Below are positions 23,413-34,681 of a stretch of DNA of 64,000 nucleotides, piece by piece. The stretch is from the NCBI RefSeq assembly GCF_937616625.2, contig NC_065570.1, forward strand, positions 46,305,665-46,369,664, in the 5' to 3' direction. How positions within the stretch are numbered: the first letter of the stretch is position 1; the number at the start of each line of letters is the position of its first letter. Below the pieces are notes generated by a model, which was given only the letters and a program-made list of their open reading frames with translations, was not told the origin of the DNA and made no database searches. Origin of the DNA: Mercurialis annua (Eukaryota; Streptophyta; Magnoliopsida; Malpighiales; Euphorbiaceae). The position numbers and the translations under genes were made by a program.

Positions 23413-26362
23413 ATGTCGGATTTCGAACGAGATGGAAATCGACAACCTCCGGTAAGTTTTTTTTTTTAATTTCGATCTTTTTTTAAAAAAAAACAATTAA
23501 AAAAAGAGACGTCGGGATTTCACGTCCCTTCCGGAGAAGGGGACGCCGGAAACCGGCGTCCCCTCTTCCGGAGGGGACGTGAAATCCCACGTTCCCTCCG
23601 GAAGAGGGAACGTGGATTGCCCACGTTCCCTCTTCCGGAGGGAACGTGCGGCGTCCCCTCCGGAAGAGGGGACGCCGGAAATGGCGTCCCCCCTTCCGGA
23701 GGGGACGCCGGAAATGGCGTCCCCCCTTCCGGAGGGGACGCCGGACGCCCGTTCCGGGATTTAAAAAAAATTGGAAATTTTTTTTTAAAAAAAATAAAAA
23801 TTTAAATCTAATTATTGCTTTTTATTTTAAAAAAACAATAAAATAAATAATTATTTAAAATAAATTAAATAATTTTAGAAATTTATTTAATTTAATATAT
23901 ATTATTTCTATAATTTAAATTATTATAATTGCAGGGCGGAAAGCGTAGGGGGAAGACGTTTTTGACCCCAGAATTAGGGGGATCGGGAGTCCGTCACGTT
24001 ACGACGCGTAAAGTTTCTGCCTCAGCTCGACGGAAGAAACAAGCGCATACTTCTCCCGATGACGTCCGCATTTCTGTTGAGGATCTTAGAGAGTCTGATG
24101 ATTTTGAGAGCTCAGAGGACGAGCCAAGTGAAAAAATTTACATTTCTAAACGGAAAAAGGGTGCAGGTGGTCGGTTCGTTGGCGACTCGTCATCAGGTAA
24201 ATATAATTAAATGATTATAATTAATTTAATAATGTTGTTAAAAAAATTAAATGTAATTTAATTATGTTTAATGTTACTTTCAGGGTCGAACAGACGACCT
24301 GAAGAGGTTGACGTGTGGACCGTTACTTGTCCAGTACCTGGTGGACCCGAGGATGACACTGTTATTCCTAGTTTTCTCGGGCATGTCGCTTCTCGGCTAT
24401 GGGATGGGGCGGACAGAGGCGTGCTGAAGTGTCAGACTAGACATGGAGCTCTGAAGAAGCTGAGACAGTGGTATGAGACGGCCTCAGAGGAGGTTAAGGT
24501 GCTGATAGACGGGACTGAGATATCACATCTCCCGTTTATCATGTTTGATCATCTAGATATCCCGCTCCTTTCTGCATTTGTGGAGCGATGGCAGTCAGAT
24601 ACAAACTCTTTTCACATGCCATTCGGGGAGATGACCATCACATTACATGACGTGTGGCATATTCTTCGGATTCCAGTTACTGGGGCTATGGTTTCAGGTG
24701 CGATATTCTGTTATATTTTTCACATTTAAATTTTACGTTAAAATTAAAATTTATTATTAAAATATTTAATTTGAGATTTTGTAATTTATTAGGTTTAATG
24801 ATTCTTTAATTACGTCTCATTATTATGTTAGGTAAATTTAATGTTATTTAGGATAAGTTAATTGTTTTAGGTTATTTAATAAAATATTTAGACAAATTAG
24901 TTGTTTAATGTGGATTGTGTTTTGGTTTGCCAATTGTAATTTCTTTGCAGGACTTCCCTGAAAAATGGGTGATGCTCATTTTTAGGGGAAGTGCTGCCCA
25001 ATTTTTTCTAGAAATTTACTGTACCTATTGCGTGATATTAATTTAAATTGCAAAATTATGTTTTCAGGTCAGCCGAATAAGGCTCAGCTGATGGCTTACT
25101 GCGTACAGATTTTAGGTATTTCACCAGAGGATCTAGTGAGTAAGACGAGCAAGCATTTTGCCCAGGGAGGTGTGATGATTGAGTCGATCATCAGCTTATG
25201 TAGGCATGGCCGTACTGCAGAGGTGGAGGCGATAGCCTGGATCTGGTTGACGTTAGGTTGCACTCTATTCACTGACAAGAGTGGCCATCGGATTAGACCT
25301 GCAACCATATGGGAGGTGCGGGACGGAGTCACAGATACGAGTACAGTTTCCTGGGGCTCAGCTACACTAGCTTATCTCTATCGGCAGCTTGGAATCTCAT
25401 CGAGAGGAGACTGCTCGGGTTTGACTGGGTGTCTGACACTGCTGCAGACATGGATTTATGAGTACTTTCCATGCTTCTGGCCCCAGCGAGAGCGGCTGTT
25501 GATCGAGTCTCATCTTCCTCGAGCTTCTAGCTGGAGTGCTACTGCGTCAGATTGTTCAGCCACCCGACTTCGGTCCTTGCGAGCTCGTTTGGACACGCTG
25601 ACTGCTGAGGAGGTATGTAAATTTGTTAATTTATTAGTTAAATTTTATTTTATTACGATCGCTATATTTTAATTTTTGTTTTGTAATTTTTTAACAGATC
25701 ACATGGCTCCCTTTTGGCGGCGAGCCTGCTGCCAGCGCAGAGCACACTGCATATTATGGCTGGATAGCGTACCGGGACATTGTCGAGCCGTACATGCCGT
25801 CTAGGGTGCTGCGACAGCTGGGTTATGTGCAGACTGTACCTGTGCCAATTTGTCGGCCAATAGGGGTTGTTAGGTCCTGGAAGTCACTCAAGTACTCTGT
25901 GGACATGAGTGTGACGATTGCGGTTGACATGTGGAACGCTTTTCCGGTCATGTACAAGCTGCCGTTAATGGGATTTGAGGAAGCCCACGTTATTGCTGGA
26001 GGATGCCATCCAGCGTACCTGGACTGGTTCGAGCGCCATTCGCACCCCCGTATCCTTCCTGGCAGAGATCTTCCACGACGACATCCTCCCCGCAGCAACA
26101 ACGATTATGTAAGTTTTCATTTTATAATTTAGTGAATATTACATATATTTAACATATTGAATTTACTTGTCTATTTATGGTATTACAGTGGATGACGCTG
26201 ATGGTCACCGAGTTCGAGCATTTCATCCAAAAAGTCAGCACGATTACCGCCCAACATAGACAGCACTGCGAATTTGACGGCATTCCGGAGTTGGAGACTG
26301 AGACGGAGGAGGCCAGCACTACTTTGGAGAGAGTCGTTGCCGCTTGGCGCAGTGCTGACTGA
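23413..26362 (+). CDS. Plant mobile domain (PMD) protein of the MULE
   Basis: Six exons in consistent phase: 23413-23451, 23935-24196, 24284-24697, 25068-25612, 25698-26108 and 26189-26362, encoding 614 aa. All introns are GT-AG. Exons 1-2 give a basic then acidic N-terminus of about 100 aa (GGKRRGKTF; ESSEDEPSEK). Exons 3-5 carry the PMD: SFHMPFGEMTITLHDVWHI-L-IPVTG, then SPEDLVSKTS, RHGRTAEVEAIAWIWLTLGCTLF, ATLAYLYRQLGISSR and WIYEYFPCFWP, then RVLRQLGYVQ. PMD proteins occur in plant MULEs and some retrotransposons, and as the host MAIN/MAIL1 family; their biochemical role in transposition is not established. No stops or shifts are seen, unlike its partner gene. Intron 1 contains the left palindrome array. 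Confidence 0.85.
23510..23757. repeat. Left subterminal palindrome array (CpG-rich)
   Basis: About six nested hairpins follow one another. For example, GGGGACGCCGG at 23539-23549 pairs with CCGGCGTCCCC at 23553-23563 across a 3-nt loop. CCACGTTCCCT at 23587-23597 pairs with AGGGAACGTGG at 23605-23615. Most centres contain TCCGGA. The arm GGGGACGCC/GGCGTCCCC also builds the right array. The array lies wholly inside intron 1 of the PMD gene in otherwise very AT-rich DNA. Confidence 0.9.
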
Positions 26363-26624
26363 GTGCTGTTAGTATATGTTGTATGTTTATATTATTAGTA
26401 CTTTTTTCTGATTATGGACTTGTTTTTTTTAGATGTTAGTTTCTAGAGATTTTTTTTTTATATTATGTACGTTTTTATTTTTATGCAATTTCATGAACAT
26501 TTTTAAATATTACGTACTGTGGAGTTCAAAAATATTACACGTATAATAATTAAACACACAGTCAGCATAATTACCGAATAAACATTTTACAATCAACTCA
26601 ATCTGCCATACCTATCAAACTATC

Positions 26625-26882
26625 TCATTGCTCTCTCCTGTTAGCATATAAAGTATGCCAAGACTGAACAGTATGGTCCCTGTGCTGGAACCACAGGGTG
26701 GGAATTGGTGGGACAGGAAAATTATCCTGCAAATTCAACCTAACAAAATGAGCGCGTCCACTAATATACAATATCACTATCTCCTTCGATGGTCGTGAGT
26801 GAACCTCAGAGGAATGCAAAGGCAGAACAGTAAACGAAGAGAACCGCGTCTGTTGTAGCGTCCCGCCTTGTATGTAAATAAC
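26625..26882 (-). pseudogene. 3' end of the MULE transposase gene (OTU domain C-terminus)
   Basis: This is the distal half of the last coding exon, separated from the rest by the chromovirus. It reads from the 5-bp duplication (26878-26882) to a TGA at 26627-26625. It carries GRAHFVRLNLQDNFPVPP, which matches the catalytic-His region of OTU-type proteins, then LW-QHRDHTVQSW. Counting one copy of ATAAC, exon 7 totals 303 nt and stays in frame across the insertion site, which confirms both the exon model and the insertion. Confidence 0.8.
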
Positions 26883-29800
26883 TGTAATACCCCGTAGAAT
26901 TTTTAGTGTTTATTTTCGCTAGAGTCCAATTTTAATTGATTAGGACCTCGGAAATAGTGAATAAATTCACGTGATGAATTTATATGGGTGAAAATGTGAT
27001 TTGCTATGTGTTTGCCTTAAATGTGATTTTTGGCAATTTTACGTGTTAAAAGTGAATTTTGTGATTTTTCACTAAAAACCGTAAAAATAATTATTTTAAA
27101 TATTTTTAAAGGCCCAAAAATATTTTAACTCAGCCCATATGATATGATTTAATGTTTTTGAATATTTGGTAAAGTTGAGTTTATTTTGCACCTAGAGTTC
27201 GAATTATTTACAAGAATGCCATAATGGCAAACTTGTAAATAATTGAACAACCTAATAATATCTAGATATTTTCCTACATAAACTTGGTGCCCAAGTCTTC
27301 AATTGTCTTCTTCATTTTCTTGTGGGTGCCGAATACACCATAACCACAAACACCAAGCTTTATTCTTTGATTTTCTCTCAAAACTTTCTTCACGAAAATT
27401 GTCGGGAATATTACGTAGATCGTGTGTGTGTGTTTGCATGTTCGTTTGAGGTATAATTTCAAGCTCAAATCTTAGTTTTTAGTTGCTGATGTTGGTTGAA
27501 TCTTAGAAACATGCATAGGATGGTTTATATGTGATGTTTGATGGATAATTAGTTGGTTTTAATTGCTAGTTTAATGGGTTTCGGTTTTTAAATAATTTTT
27601 CCGTGAAAATTAAATTATTTATTTAAATTTCTGGGCTGATCTATATGTTGGGATTTATATATGCTTTAAAGTTTAACTTTTGTGGATTAAAAATGTTAAT
27701 TAATTCGGGTGTTAATTTAATTAGTTGGGTTTCGATTTTTAATTGTTTTAAAGCTTAAAAATAGCTTAAAAAGGGTAAATAAATTGATTTTTAATTTCTG
27801 GAAATAAATTGGTTCATGTATGAGTTATATTTGTGGTTGATGTTAATTAAATGGTTGATGGTTAATTTTTAGCGGTTTAATAATCGGGTTTAATTTTTAA
27901 TAACTCTATTCGGCCAAAATTGTTCTAAAAAGGGTAAAACTGTCATTTTAATTTCTGGGCAGAAATTATTCATGAAAAATTTATGAAATATGTTTGATAA
28001 TTATTTGTGGAGTTTAAATGATTTTTGTGTGGTGTTTTGACGGATTAATAATCGGTTTTGATTATTAATTGATATTTCGGTTTTAATGGTTAAAATAATG
28101 GAAAATATTATTTTAAAAATATTGGGCTGCTGTTTTTACAAGATAAAAATTAAAAATGTATTTGAAAATAATTTTGATGAATTTCGGTGTTAAAATGGCT
28201 TAAAATGGATTTTTAAGCGTTTTAAGCGTTTTTGAGTTTTCCGGCCAAAACCACCGGAATACGGTGACCGGAGTATGAGTAGAGGGGATAGAGCATGTTG
28301 GCTCAGTCCTAAACTCATTTGGCAGCAGTTAGTGCCGAAATGTTTTTGGCAGAAAATAAGGGGGGGCCGAGCCCCGGGTCAAAAATATTTTACGGAAAAA
28401 TATTTTTGGATATTTGTGAATTGTGATATGTTTGTTGATATTTTCTAAAAGTGTATTTTAGAAAATTATGTGAATTGAATGTGTGTTAGAATTATAATGG
28501 AATTATAATTCTATGTTTATTTATTGAAAATAAATAAACTACGTGGTGTATCGTATAGAAATACGATGACGCGGATATAGATAGTCGGAATCAAATTTGG
28601 TTTGTGATTATGTGGTTATATGGTTGAGTCGGTCTAGAGTTTATCCTAGAATTTAGAGTTATTACATTTATTAATGTTTAATCTCTAAATTAGATCCAGC
28701 GAGTTTTGTCGCGGAAACCGGCGAGCAAAGGTTTTGATATTCGACGGGTGGTATTTTTAATATTTGGAATAAGCGAGTACTGTGAGTGTGTTTACAACTT
28801 ATACTGCTAAATATTAGTATTAAAAATATTGCGAACTGCTTTACATGATTTGCAAATGCTTTATTTTATTTTGAATTTAAATCGCATGAACTATTCATAG
28901 TGTTGAAACCGATTTAGATTCATTGAAACGTGCTTACTATTGGGCGGCAATAGTGCTGTGTGATCACCGGTAGTGCATTTAGAATGGGTTGCATGTGAAT
29001 ATACTGTGTGAATCCTGGCGACGGCCTGGAAAGTCAGGCGACGGCCTAGACTCTGTGTGAACAGATCTTCAGAGGCAACGGAATATAGACGACCAAAGGC
29101 AGTAAAGAGAAACTGCCGAGATCTGAGAGGTTGAACCTTTTATTAAAAAAAGTGAAATTGGCGACAGTATTTATGTACTGCCGAAATCCGTTGTATTGTA
29201 AGAAGAGTCTGGGACTTTCAAATACGTAAAATAAGAATAATCGGATTTGACTGGCTAAAAGTACAAAAAGAGAAAATAAATACGGCCAAAGAAAAATAAA
29301 AGGTTAACCCGAATATGATGAAATGATGTGGAATATTTATGTTTCCTGTGTTGAAAGCATATAGGAACATGAATCATGGTTTAGGGTTTCATATGAATCG
29401 GTAATCTGGAATGCATTGCTTTCATATTAATGTTTATTAGTACATGTTGTACGCATTCACCAGTTTTTATAACTGACCCCGTTGAATTTAATATTTTTAC
29501 AGGCGAGTAGTTTGACGTGTGGATTTCCAATTTCTTGTTCCGGAAATCCCTGACTTGAATAAAGTGAGAATGACTTTCCTTTGTGTGTCTAGAGTTGCAG
29601 TAGCTAGAATAATGAACGGTGATACCTTAGTAGTCGTTGGACTTATTTATGCTTTATATTTTATAACGCTTAAACTCTGATAATATGTAATATGTGAATG
29701 CTGTGCGAAAGTCCGAGCGACTGCACTTGAATAAAATGCGGCGAGCGCATCTGCATAATGAAATGCAGTTAAATCCATAATGAAATGGTCTGCATAATGA

Positions 29801-30130
29801 AATGCGGTTAAGTCCACAGAGAAATGGCCTGCATAGTGAAATGCAGTAATTACCATAGTAAGATGGTATGCACATGAGATGCATGATAAACCATAGAGAA
29901 ATGGTTTTGAAACTAAAATGCAATAATTAAAGAGAAAATTATGTGCATGTTTTAAATGGTAATTTTTATAAGAACGTTTTAAACTGCGATTTTAAAATGT
30001 TCGTAAATGATTTGAATTCCGCGAAAAATTTTAAGTGATTTTTAATGTATTTTAAGGCTTGCTACGGGTTTCGGAGCAACCACTCCCATTCCCTAGCGCC
30101 GGTCTCGATGCCGAGAATCGGGTCGTGACA
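26883..30130 (+). repeat. 5' LTR of the chromovirus
   Basis: 3,248 bp. Contains an array of four 39-bp units at 29750-29905 and the pair GGCGACGGCCTGGAAAG/AGGCGACGGCCTAGAC near 29020-29050. Open frames on its minus strand come from the 39-bp array and are not genes. Confidence 0.93.
29750..29905. repeat. 39-bp tandem repeat inside the 5' LTR (4 units)
   Basis: Units start with CTGCATAATGAAATGCAGTT and contain CCATAATGAAATGG; the last two units are more diverged. The same array is at 37549-37704 in the 3' LTR. Each unit holds short inverted motifs (CATTTC/GAAATG). Confidence 0.85.
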
Positions 30131-30487
30131 AAGGTGGTATCAGAGCAATGGTCGAAAGTGGGCCATTGTTGAGTTTGATATCAAAGTGATGGTTTATAGT
30201 CTTAAACCATTACTAATATATGAAAAGAGTAATGAAAGGTGGTATAAGTTGTTGATTCCTAGGTACCTTGACATTAAGTTGACCTAAGGATTAGGAAATT
30301 GATATATAGAGTCTACTGCAACATATAAGTTTCTGTCATGTCATTCGTTAAGTCATCATTTGTTTTTAAATATTCCCAGCTGTGCTTTAGGATCGAGTCT
30401 GTATGCTTGTTAGGAGTAAGTAGAGCCTGATAGTATACGATTAGAACGTTTAGATAGATTTTTAATAGACGACGTGCTTTGATCAGA

Positions 30488-30577
30488 ATGGCTGATCAGC
30501 ATGAGGAAAACATTCAAGAAGAGAATGTTCATGATGAGGAGTCCGTTCATAACAATGCGATACCTGATGTTGGATAG
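30488..30577 (+). pseudogene. Vestigial native gag start of the chromovirus
   Basis: An ATG at 30488 opens an acidic peptide ([15 protein letters not shown]) that stops after 29 codons at a TAG. This is the usual style of a gag N-terminus after a leader. The following gag sequence continues in another frame, so a deletion removed the capsid core and shifted the frame. Confidence 0.55.
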
Positions 30578-33500
30578 AGATAGGGTGAATTCAAGGTTTA
30601 TTAAGGGGCTAGGACCCGAATATATTGGATTGCTATCTGATGTTAGTAAGGATTTGGTGCAAATCATCGATAGTGCACGTCAGATGGAAAGTACTTTGAT
30701 CCAATTTGGAAAGATCAATGTTTCTGGTGAGCTCGTAAGAGAAGGAACTGCTAGTTCGAATACGAATAGGTTCACTGGACCATATCGTAAAGGATTTAAG
30801 AAAGGAAAGAAAGATAGGAGGTTCAGTATGTCTGGATCAAGTTCTAGTGGACGAAGTTCAGGAGGAACAGTACCACTATGTAATACTTGTGGAAAGAAGC
30901 ATTTTGGAGCATGCTATTGGGCAACTAGAGGATGTTACACGTGTGGACAGCAAGGTCATTTCTCTAGAGAATGTCCTATGTCTGGACCACAAGGTTCAAG
31001 TGCTAGTGTTGTTCAACCAGTGTTTCAACAACCTAGACCTGTATATCCTGCAGTGTCTGGGCAGGCACAGAACCAAAATGTGTTTAATGGACAACGTGGA
31101 AGAGGATATGGTTTTGGTAATCGTGGTGGAGGAAGGACCACAGGCGGACGAGGATCTGGAGCAACTGCTAGCGGAGGGCAGGCTAGAGTTTTTGCAATCA
31201 ATCCTCAAGAGGCGAATGCGTCGAATGCGGTAGTGCAAGGTATATTTTCAATATCTTCGCATGATGCATCAATTTTATTTGATCCCGGTGCTACGCATTC
31301 ATTTGTATCGTCGAGTTTTGCATTAAAATTAGGAATTCAACCTGTGATTTTGCAAAACCCATTGTTAGTAGCTACACCTGTAGGCGAAAGCATAGACGTT
31401 ACTGTAGTTTATCCGTCGTGTCCTGTGTTAATCGGAGAGCGAGAATTGCTTGCGGATTTGTTGTTGCTTAATGTCTTAGAATTCGACGTCATCCTAGGAA
31501 TGGATTGGTTGTCGCGACATTATGCAAATGTGGATTGTAGAGAAAAGATAGTGACGTTCCATGCACCTGGAACTGAACTTATCTCTATACGGGGAGAAAA
31601 GTTGGAAACCCCAAATAGTTTAGTCTCGGCTTTGAAAGCGAGAAAGATGTTAAGTAAAGGATGTCAAGGATTTTTAGCTCTGGTACGAGATATTCAGAAG
31701 GAAGTTGGAAGTGTGAATGATGTACCAGTAGTTTCGGAGTATTCTGATGTGTTTCCAGAAGAGTTACCTGGATTACCACCAGATCGAGAGATTGAATTCT
31801 GTATTGATCTAGTTCCTGGTACAAGTCCAATATCGATACCTCCGTATCGTATGGCACCAGCAGAACTAAAGGAGTTGAAGGATCAATTAGAAGAATTGAT
31901 TGATCGTGGATTTATACGACCAAGTGTCTCACCTTGGGGAGCACCTGTGTTGTTTGTGAAAAAGAAGGATGGATCTATGAGACTCTGTATAGATTACAGA
32001 CAACTCAATAAGGTCACAATCAAGAATAAGTATCCTTTACCCAGAATTGACGATTTATTCGATCAATTGCAAGGAGCGAGGTACTTTTTGAAGATTGATC
32101 TGAGGTCTGGTTATCATCAGTTGAAGATCAGAAATGATGATATTCCAAAGACTGCATTCAGAACAAGATACGGTCATTATGAATTTTTGGTGATGTCATT
32201 TGGATTGACAAATGCACCAGCGGCTTTCATGGATTTGATGAATCGGATTTTTAAACCGTTTCTAGACCAATTCGTGATAGTGTTCATAGATGATATCTTG
32301 ATTTATTCGCGCACAGAGGAGGAGCATGCGCAACACTTAAGGATAGTGTTACAAACTTTGAGAGATCATCAGCTTTATGCCAAATTCTCGAAGTGTGAAT
32401 TTTGGTTAGAAGAGGTAGCATTTTTGGGACATGTAGTATCTCAAAGTGGGATTAAGGTAGATCCTAAAAAGATTGAAGCTGTGATGAATTGGAAAAGGCC
32501 AAGTTCAGTGACAGAAATTCGTAGTTTCTTGGGTTTAGCAGGTTATTATAGACGGTTTGTGCAAGACTTTTCTAAGTTGTCTGCACCATTAACTAAGCTG
32601 ACTCAGAAGAACGCGAAGTTCATTTGGACTGATCAATGTGAAGTGAGTTTCCAGAAGCTGAAGGAGTGTTTGACGACAGCTCCAGTTCTGGCATTACCCT
32701 CTGGTAGTGATGGACTTACAGTCTATTGTGATGCTTCTAGGATCGGGTTAGGATGTGTACTGATGCAACATGGTCGAGTGATAGCTTATGCTTCTCGCCA
32801 GTTGAAAAAGCATGAAGTTAATTATCCAACCCATGATCTAGAATTAGCAGCAGTGATATTCGCATTAAAGATTTGGAGACATTACTTATATGGAGCAAAA
32901 TGCGAAATATTCACTGATCACAAGAGTCTGAAATACATATTTGATCAGAGAGAGTTGAATCTTAGGCAGAGGAGGTGGATGGAGTTGCTAAAGGATTATG
33001 ACTGTACGATACAGTATCATCCTGGCAAAGCTAACGTAGTTGCTGATGCGTTGAGCAGAAAATCAGCAGGAAGTTTAGCTCATGTTACTTTAGTTGAGAA
33101 GAGACCAATGATTAGAGAAGTGCATTCGTTGTTTGATCAAGGAGTTCAATTAGAGGTTTCGTATTTGGGGAGTTTGTTAGCTCAAATGACGATTAAACCT
33201 ACATTGAATGATCAGATTAAGGAACTTCAGACAACGGATCCTCAACTAAAGCATGTTATTGCAGAAGTTCAAAAGGGAATGAACTCTGAGTATAATTTGA
33301 AAGGTGGTATTCTGAAATTTGGTACAAGGGTGTGCGTACCAAATGTAGAGGAATTGAAACAGAGAATTATGATGGAGGCACATGGATCTAAGTATAGTGT
33401 TCATCCTAGTTCTACCAAGATGTATCACGATGTTAAGGAGATGTATTGGTGGAATGGTATGAAAAGAGATATAGCAGAATTTGTTGCTAAGTGTCCGATA

Positions 33501-34646
33501 TGCCAACAAGTGAAGTTGGAACATCAGAGACCATTTGGATTTTTGCAACAATTGCCAATACCAGAATGGAAATGGGAAAGAATAACCATGGATTTTGTCG
33601 TTGGATTGCCTAAGTCGCAACATGGTTTTGATTCGATATGGGTTATCGTTGATCGAATGACAAAGTCGGCTCATTTCATTCTGATCAAGGTTACCTATAC
33701 GGCAGCAAAATTGGCACAGATTTATATTGACAAAGTGGTCAGTTTACATGGAGTTCCTGTGTCAATTGTGTCAGATCGAGGATCAGTTTTTACATCCCGA
33801 TTTTGGCAAAGTCTGCAAGAGGCTTTAGGAACGCGCTTAGATTTTAGTACAGCGTTTCATCCCCAAACAGATGGACAGTCTGAAAGGACTATCCAGACTT
33901 TGGAGGATATGTTAAGAATGTGTGTTTTAGATTTCGGAGGCCATTGGGATGAGTATCTACCGTTAGTAGAGTTCTCATATAACAATAGTTATCATTCCAG
34001 TATTGAGATGGCACCGTATGAGGCGTTGTATGGACGTAAGTGTAGATCTCCAATTTGTTGGGAAGAAGTTGGAGAAAGAAAGTTGACAGGAGCTGAAATT
34101 GTTCAGATTACGTCTGAGAAAGTTCCGTTGATTAAGCAACGATTAGAAACTGCATTTAGTCGGCAAAAGAGCTATGCTGATGTGAGGAGAAAGGATATAG
34201 AATTTCAAGTCGGAGATTTTGTGTTTCTTAAAATATCACCTATGAAAGGTGTAATCCGATTTGGAAAGAAAGGAAAGCTAGCGCCGAGATATGCAGGGCC
34301 TTATGAGGTTATTGAGCGAATAGGAGCGGTAGCTTATAAGTTAGCATTACCGTCTGAGATGTCGCAAGTACATCCAGTGTTTCACGTGTCGATGCTTAGG
34401 AAGTATATACCTGACCCTCATAGACTTATTCAACCTCAGGAGGTTGAGATAGACGAGGAACTATCTTATGAGGAGGAGCCCATAGAAATTGTGGATACCC
34501 AGATTAGGAAACTCTGTAGTAAGGAGATACCTATGGCAACAGTGCTCTGGAGGAGCCGTACAATTGAGGAATGTACGTGGGAAACAGAGGCGGATATGCG
34601 GAAACGATATCCCCACTTGTTTGCTCAAGGTAATAGTTTGTTTTGA
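30501..34646 (+). CDS. Chromovirus Pol polyprotein with residual gag C-terminus
   Basis: An open frame of 1381 aa. The first 25 or so residues are out-of-frame leader. The gag tail begins at [16 protein letters not shown] and runs through a zinc knuckle [14 protein letters not shown] (about 144-157). The capsid domain normally before it is absent. Then come protease ([10 protein letters not shown], about 258), reverse transcriptase (from about 450, catalytic FIDD about 594), RNase H ([11 protein letters not shown] about 740; TDHKSL), and integrase with an HHCC finger (about 961-1005) and the D, D and E of [16 protein letters not shown] and GQSERTIQ. A chromodomain-like C-terminus follows ([21 protein letters not shown]). 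The protease site is DPG instead of the usual DS/TG, which I believe also occurs in related plant copies. Pol looks intact; Gag cannot form a capsid. Confidence 0.92.
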   Translation: MRKTFKKRMFMMRSPFITMRYLMLDRDRVNSRFIKGLGPEYIGLLSDVSKDLVQIIDSARQMESTLIQFGKINVSGELVREGTASSNTNRFTGPYRKGFKKGKKDRRFSMSGSSSSGRSSGGTVPLCNTCGKKHFGACYWATRGCYTCGQQGHFSRECPMSGPQGSSASVVQPVFQQPRPVYPAVSGQAQNQNVFNGQRGRGYGFGNRGGGRTTGGRGSGATASGGQARVFAINPQEANASNAVVQGIFSISSHDASILFDPGATHSFVSSSFALKLGIQPVILQNPLLVATPVGESIDVTVVYPSCPVLIGERELLADLLLLNVLEFDVILGMDWLSRHYANVDCREKIVTFHAPGTELISIRGEKLETPNSLVSALKARKMLSKGCQGFLALVRDIQKEVGSVNDVPVVSEYSDVFPEELPGLPPDREIEFCIDLVPGTSPISIPPYRMAPAELKELKDQLEELIDRGFIRPSVSPWGAPVLFVKKKDGSMRLCIDYRQLNKVTIKNKYPLPRIDDLFDQLQGARYFLKIDLRSGYHQLKIRNDDIPKTAFRTRYGHYEFLVMSFGLTNAPAAFMDLMNRIFKPFLDQFVIVFIDDILIYSRTEEEHAQHLRIVLQTLRDHQLYAKFSKCEFWLEEVAFLGHVVSQSGIKVDPKKIEAVMNWKRPSSVTEIRSFLGLAGYYRRFVQDFSKLSAPLTKLTQKNAKFIWTDQCEVSFQKLKECLTTAPVLALPSGSDGLTVYCDASRIGLGCVLMQHGRVIAYASRQLKKHEVNYPTHDLELAAVIFALKIWRHYLYGAKCEIFTDHKSLKYIFDQRELNLRQRRWMELLKDYDCTIQYHPGKANVVADALSRKSAGSLAHVTLVEKRPMIREVHSLFDQGVQLEVSYLGSLLAQMTIKPTLNDQIKELQTTDPQLKHVIAEVQKGMNSEYNLKGGILKFGTRVCVPNVEELKQRIMMEAHGSKYSVHPSSTKMYHDVKEMYWWNGMKRDIAEFVAKCPICQQVKLEHQRPFGFLQQLPIPEWKWERITMDFVVGLPKSQHGFDSIWVIVDRMTKSAHFILIKVTYTAAKLAQIYIDKVVSLHGVPVSIVSDRGSVFTSRFWQSLQEALGTRLDFSTAFHPQTDGQSERTIQTLEDMLRMCVLDFGGHWDEYLPLVEFSYNNSYHSSIEMAPYEALYGRKCRSPICWEEVGERKLTGAEIVQITSEKVPLIKQRLETAFSRQKSYADVRRKDIEFQVGDFVFLKISPMKGVIRFGKKGKLAPRYAGPYEVIERIGAVAYKLALPSEMSQVHPVFHVSMLRKYIPDPHRLIQPQEVEIDEELSYEEEPIEIVDTQIRKLCSKEIPMATVLWRSRTIEECTWETEADMRKRYPHLFAQGNSLF

Positions 34647-34681
34647 AATTCGAGGACGAATTTCTTATAAGGAGGGGTGAA

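Noticed and set aside
23510..23757. CRISPR-like array
   Set aside because: There are no unique spacers of constant size; it is a run of contiguous palindromes in a plant transposon.
23579..23846. Overlapping open frames with repeated EGTPEMASPLP-like peptides
   Set aside because: They are translations of the GC-rich palindrome array inside an intron; three frames are open at once simply because of base composition.
27274..27468. Minus-strand 64-aa frame near the start of each LTR
   Set aside because: Short, no recognisable domain, duplicated only because the LTRs are identical.
29647..29923. Minus-strand frames with repeated CRPF-like phrases in both LTRs
   Set aside because: They come from the 39-bp tandem array and have no start or splice context; identical copies occur in both LTRs.
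31276..31310. Inactivated protease in the chromovirus (DPG instead of DSG/DTG)
   Set aside because: I recall DPG in related plant gypsy proteins, so I do not count it as a lesion without an alignment.
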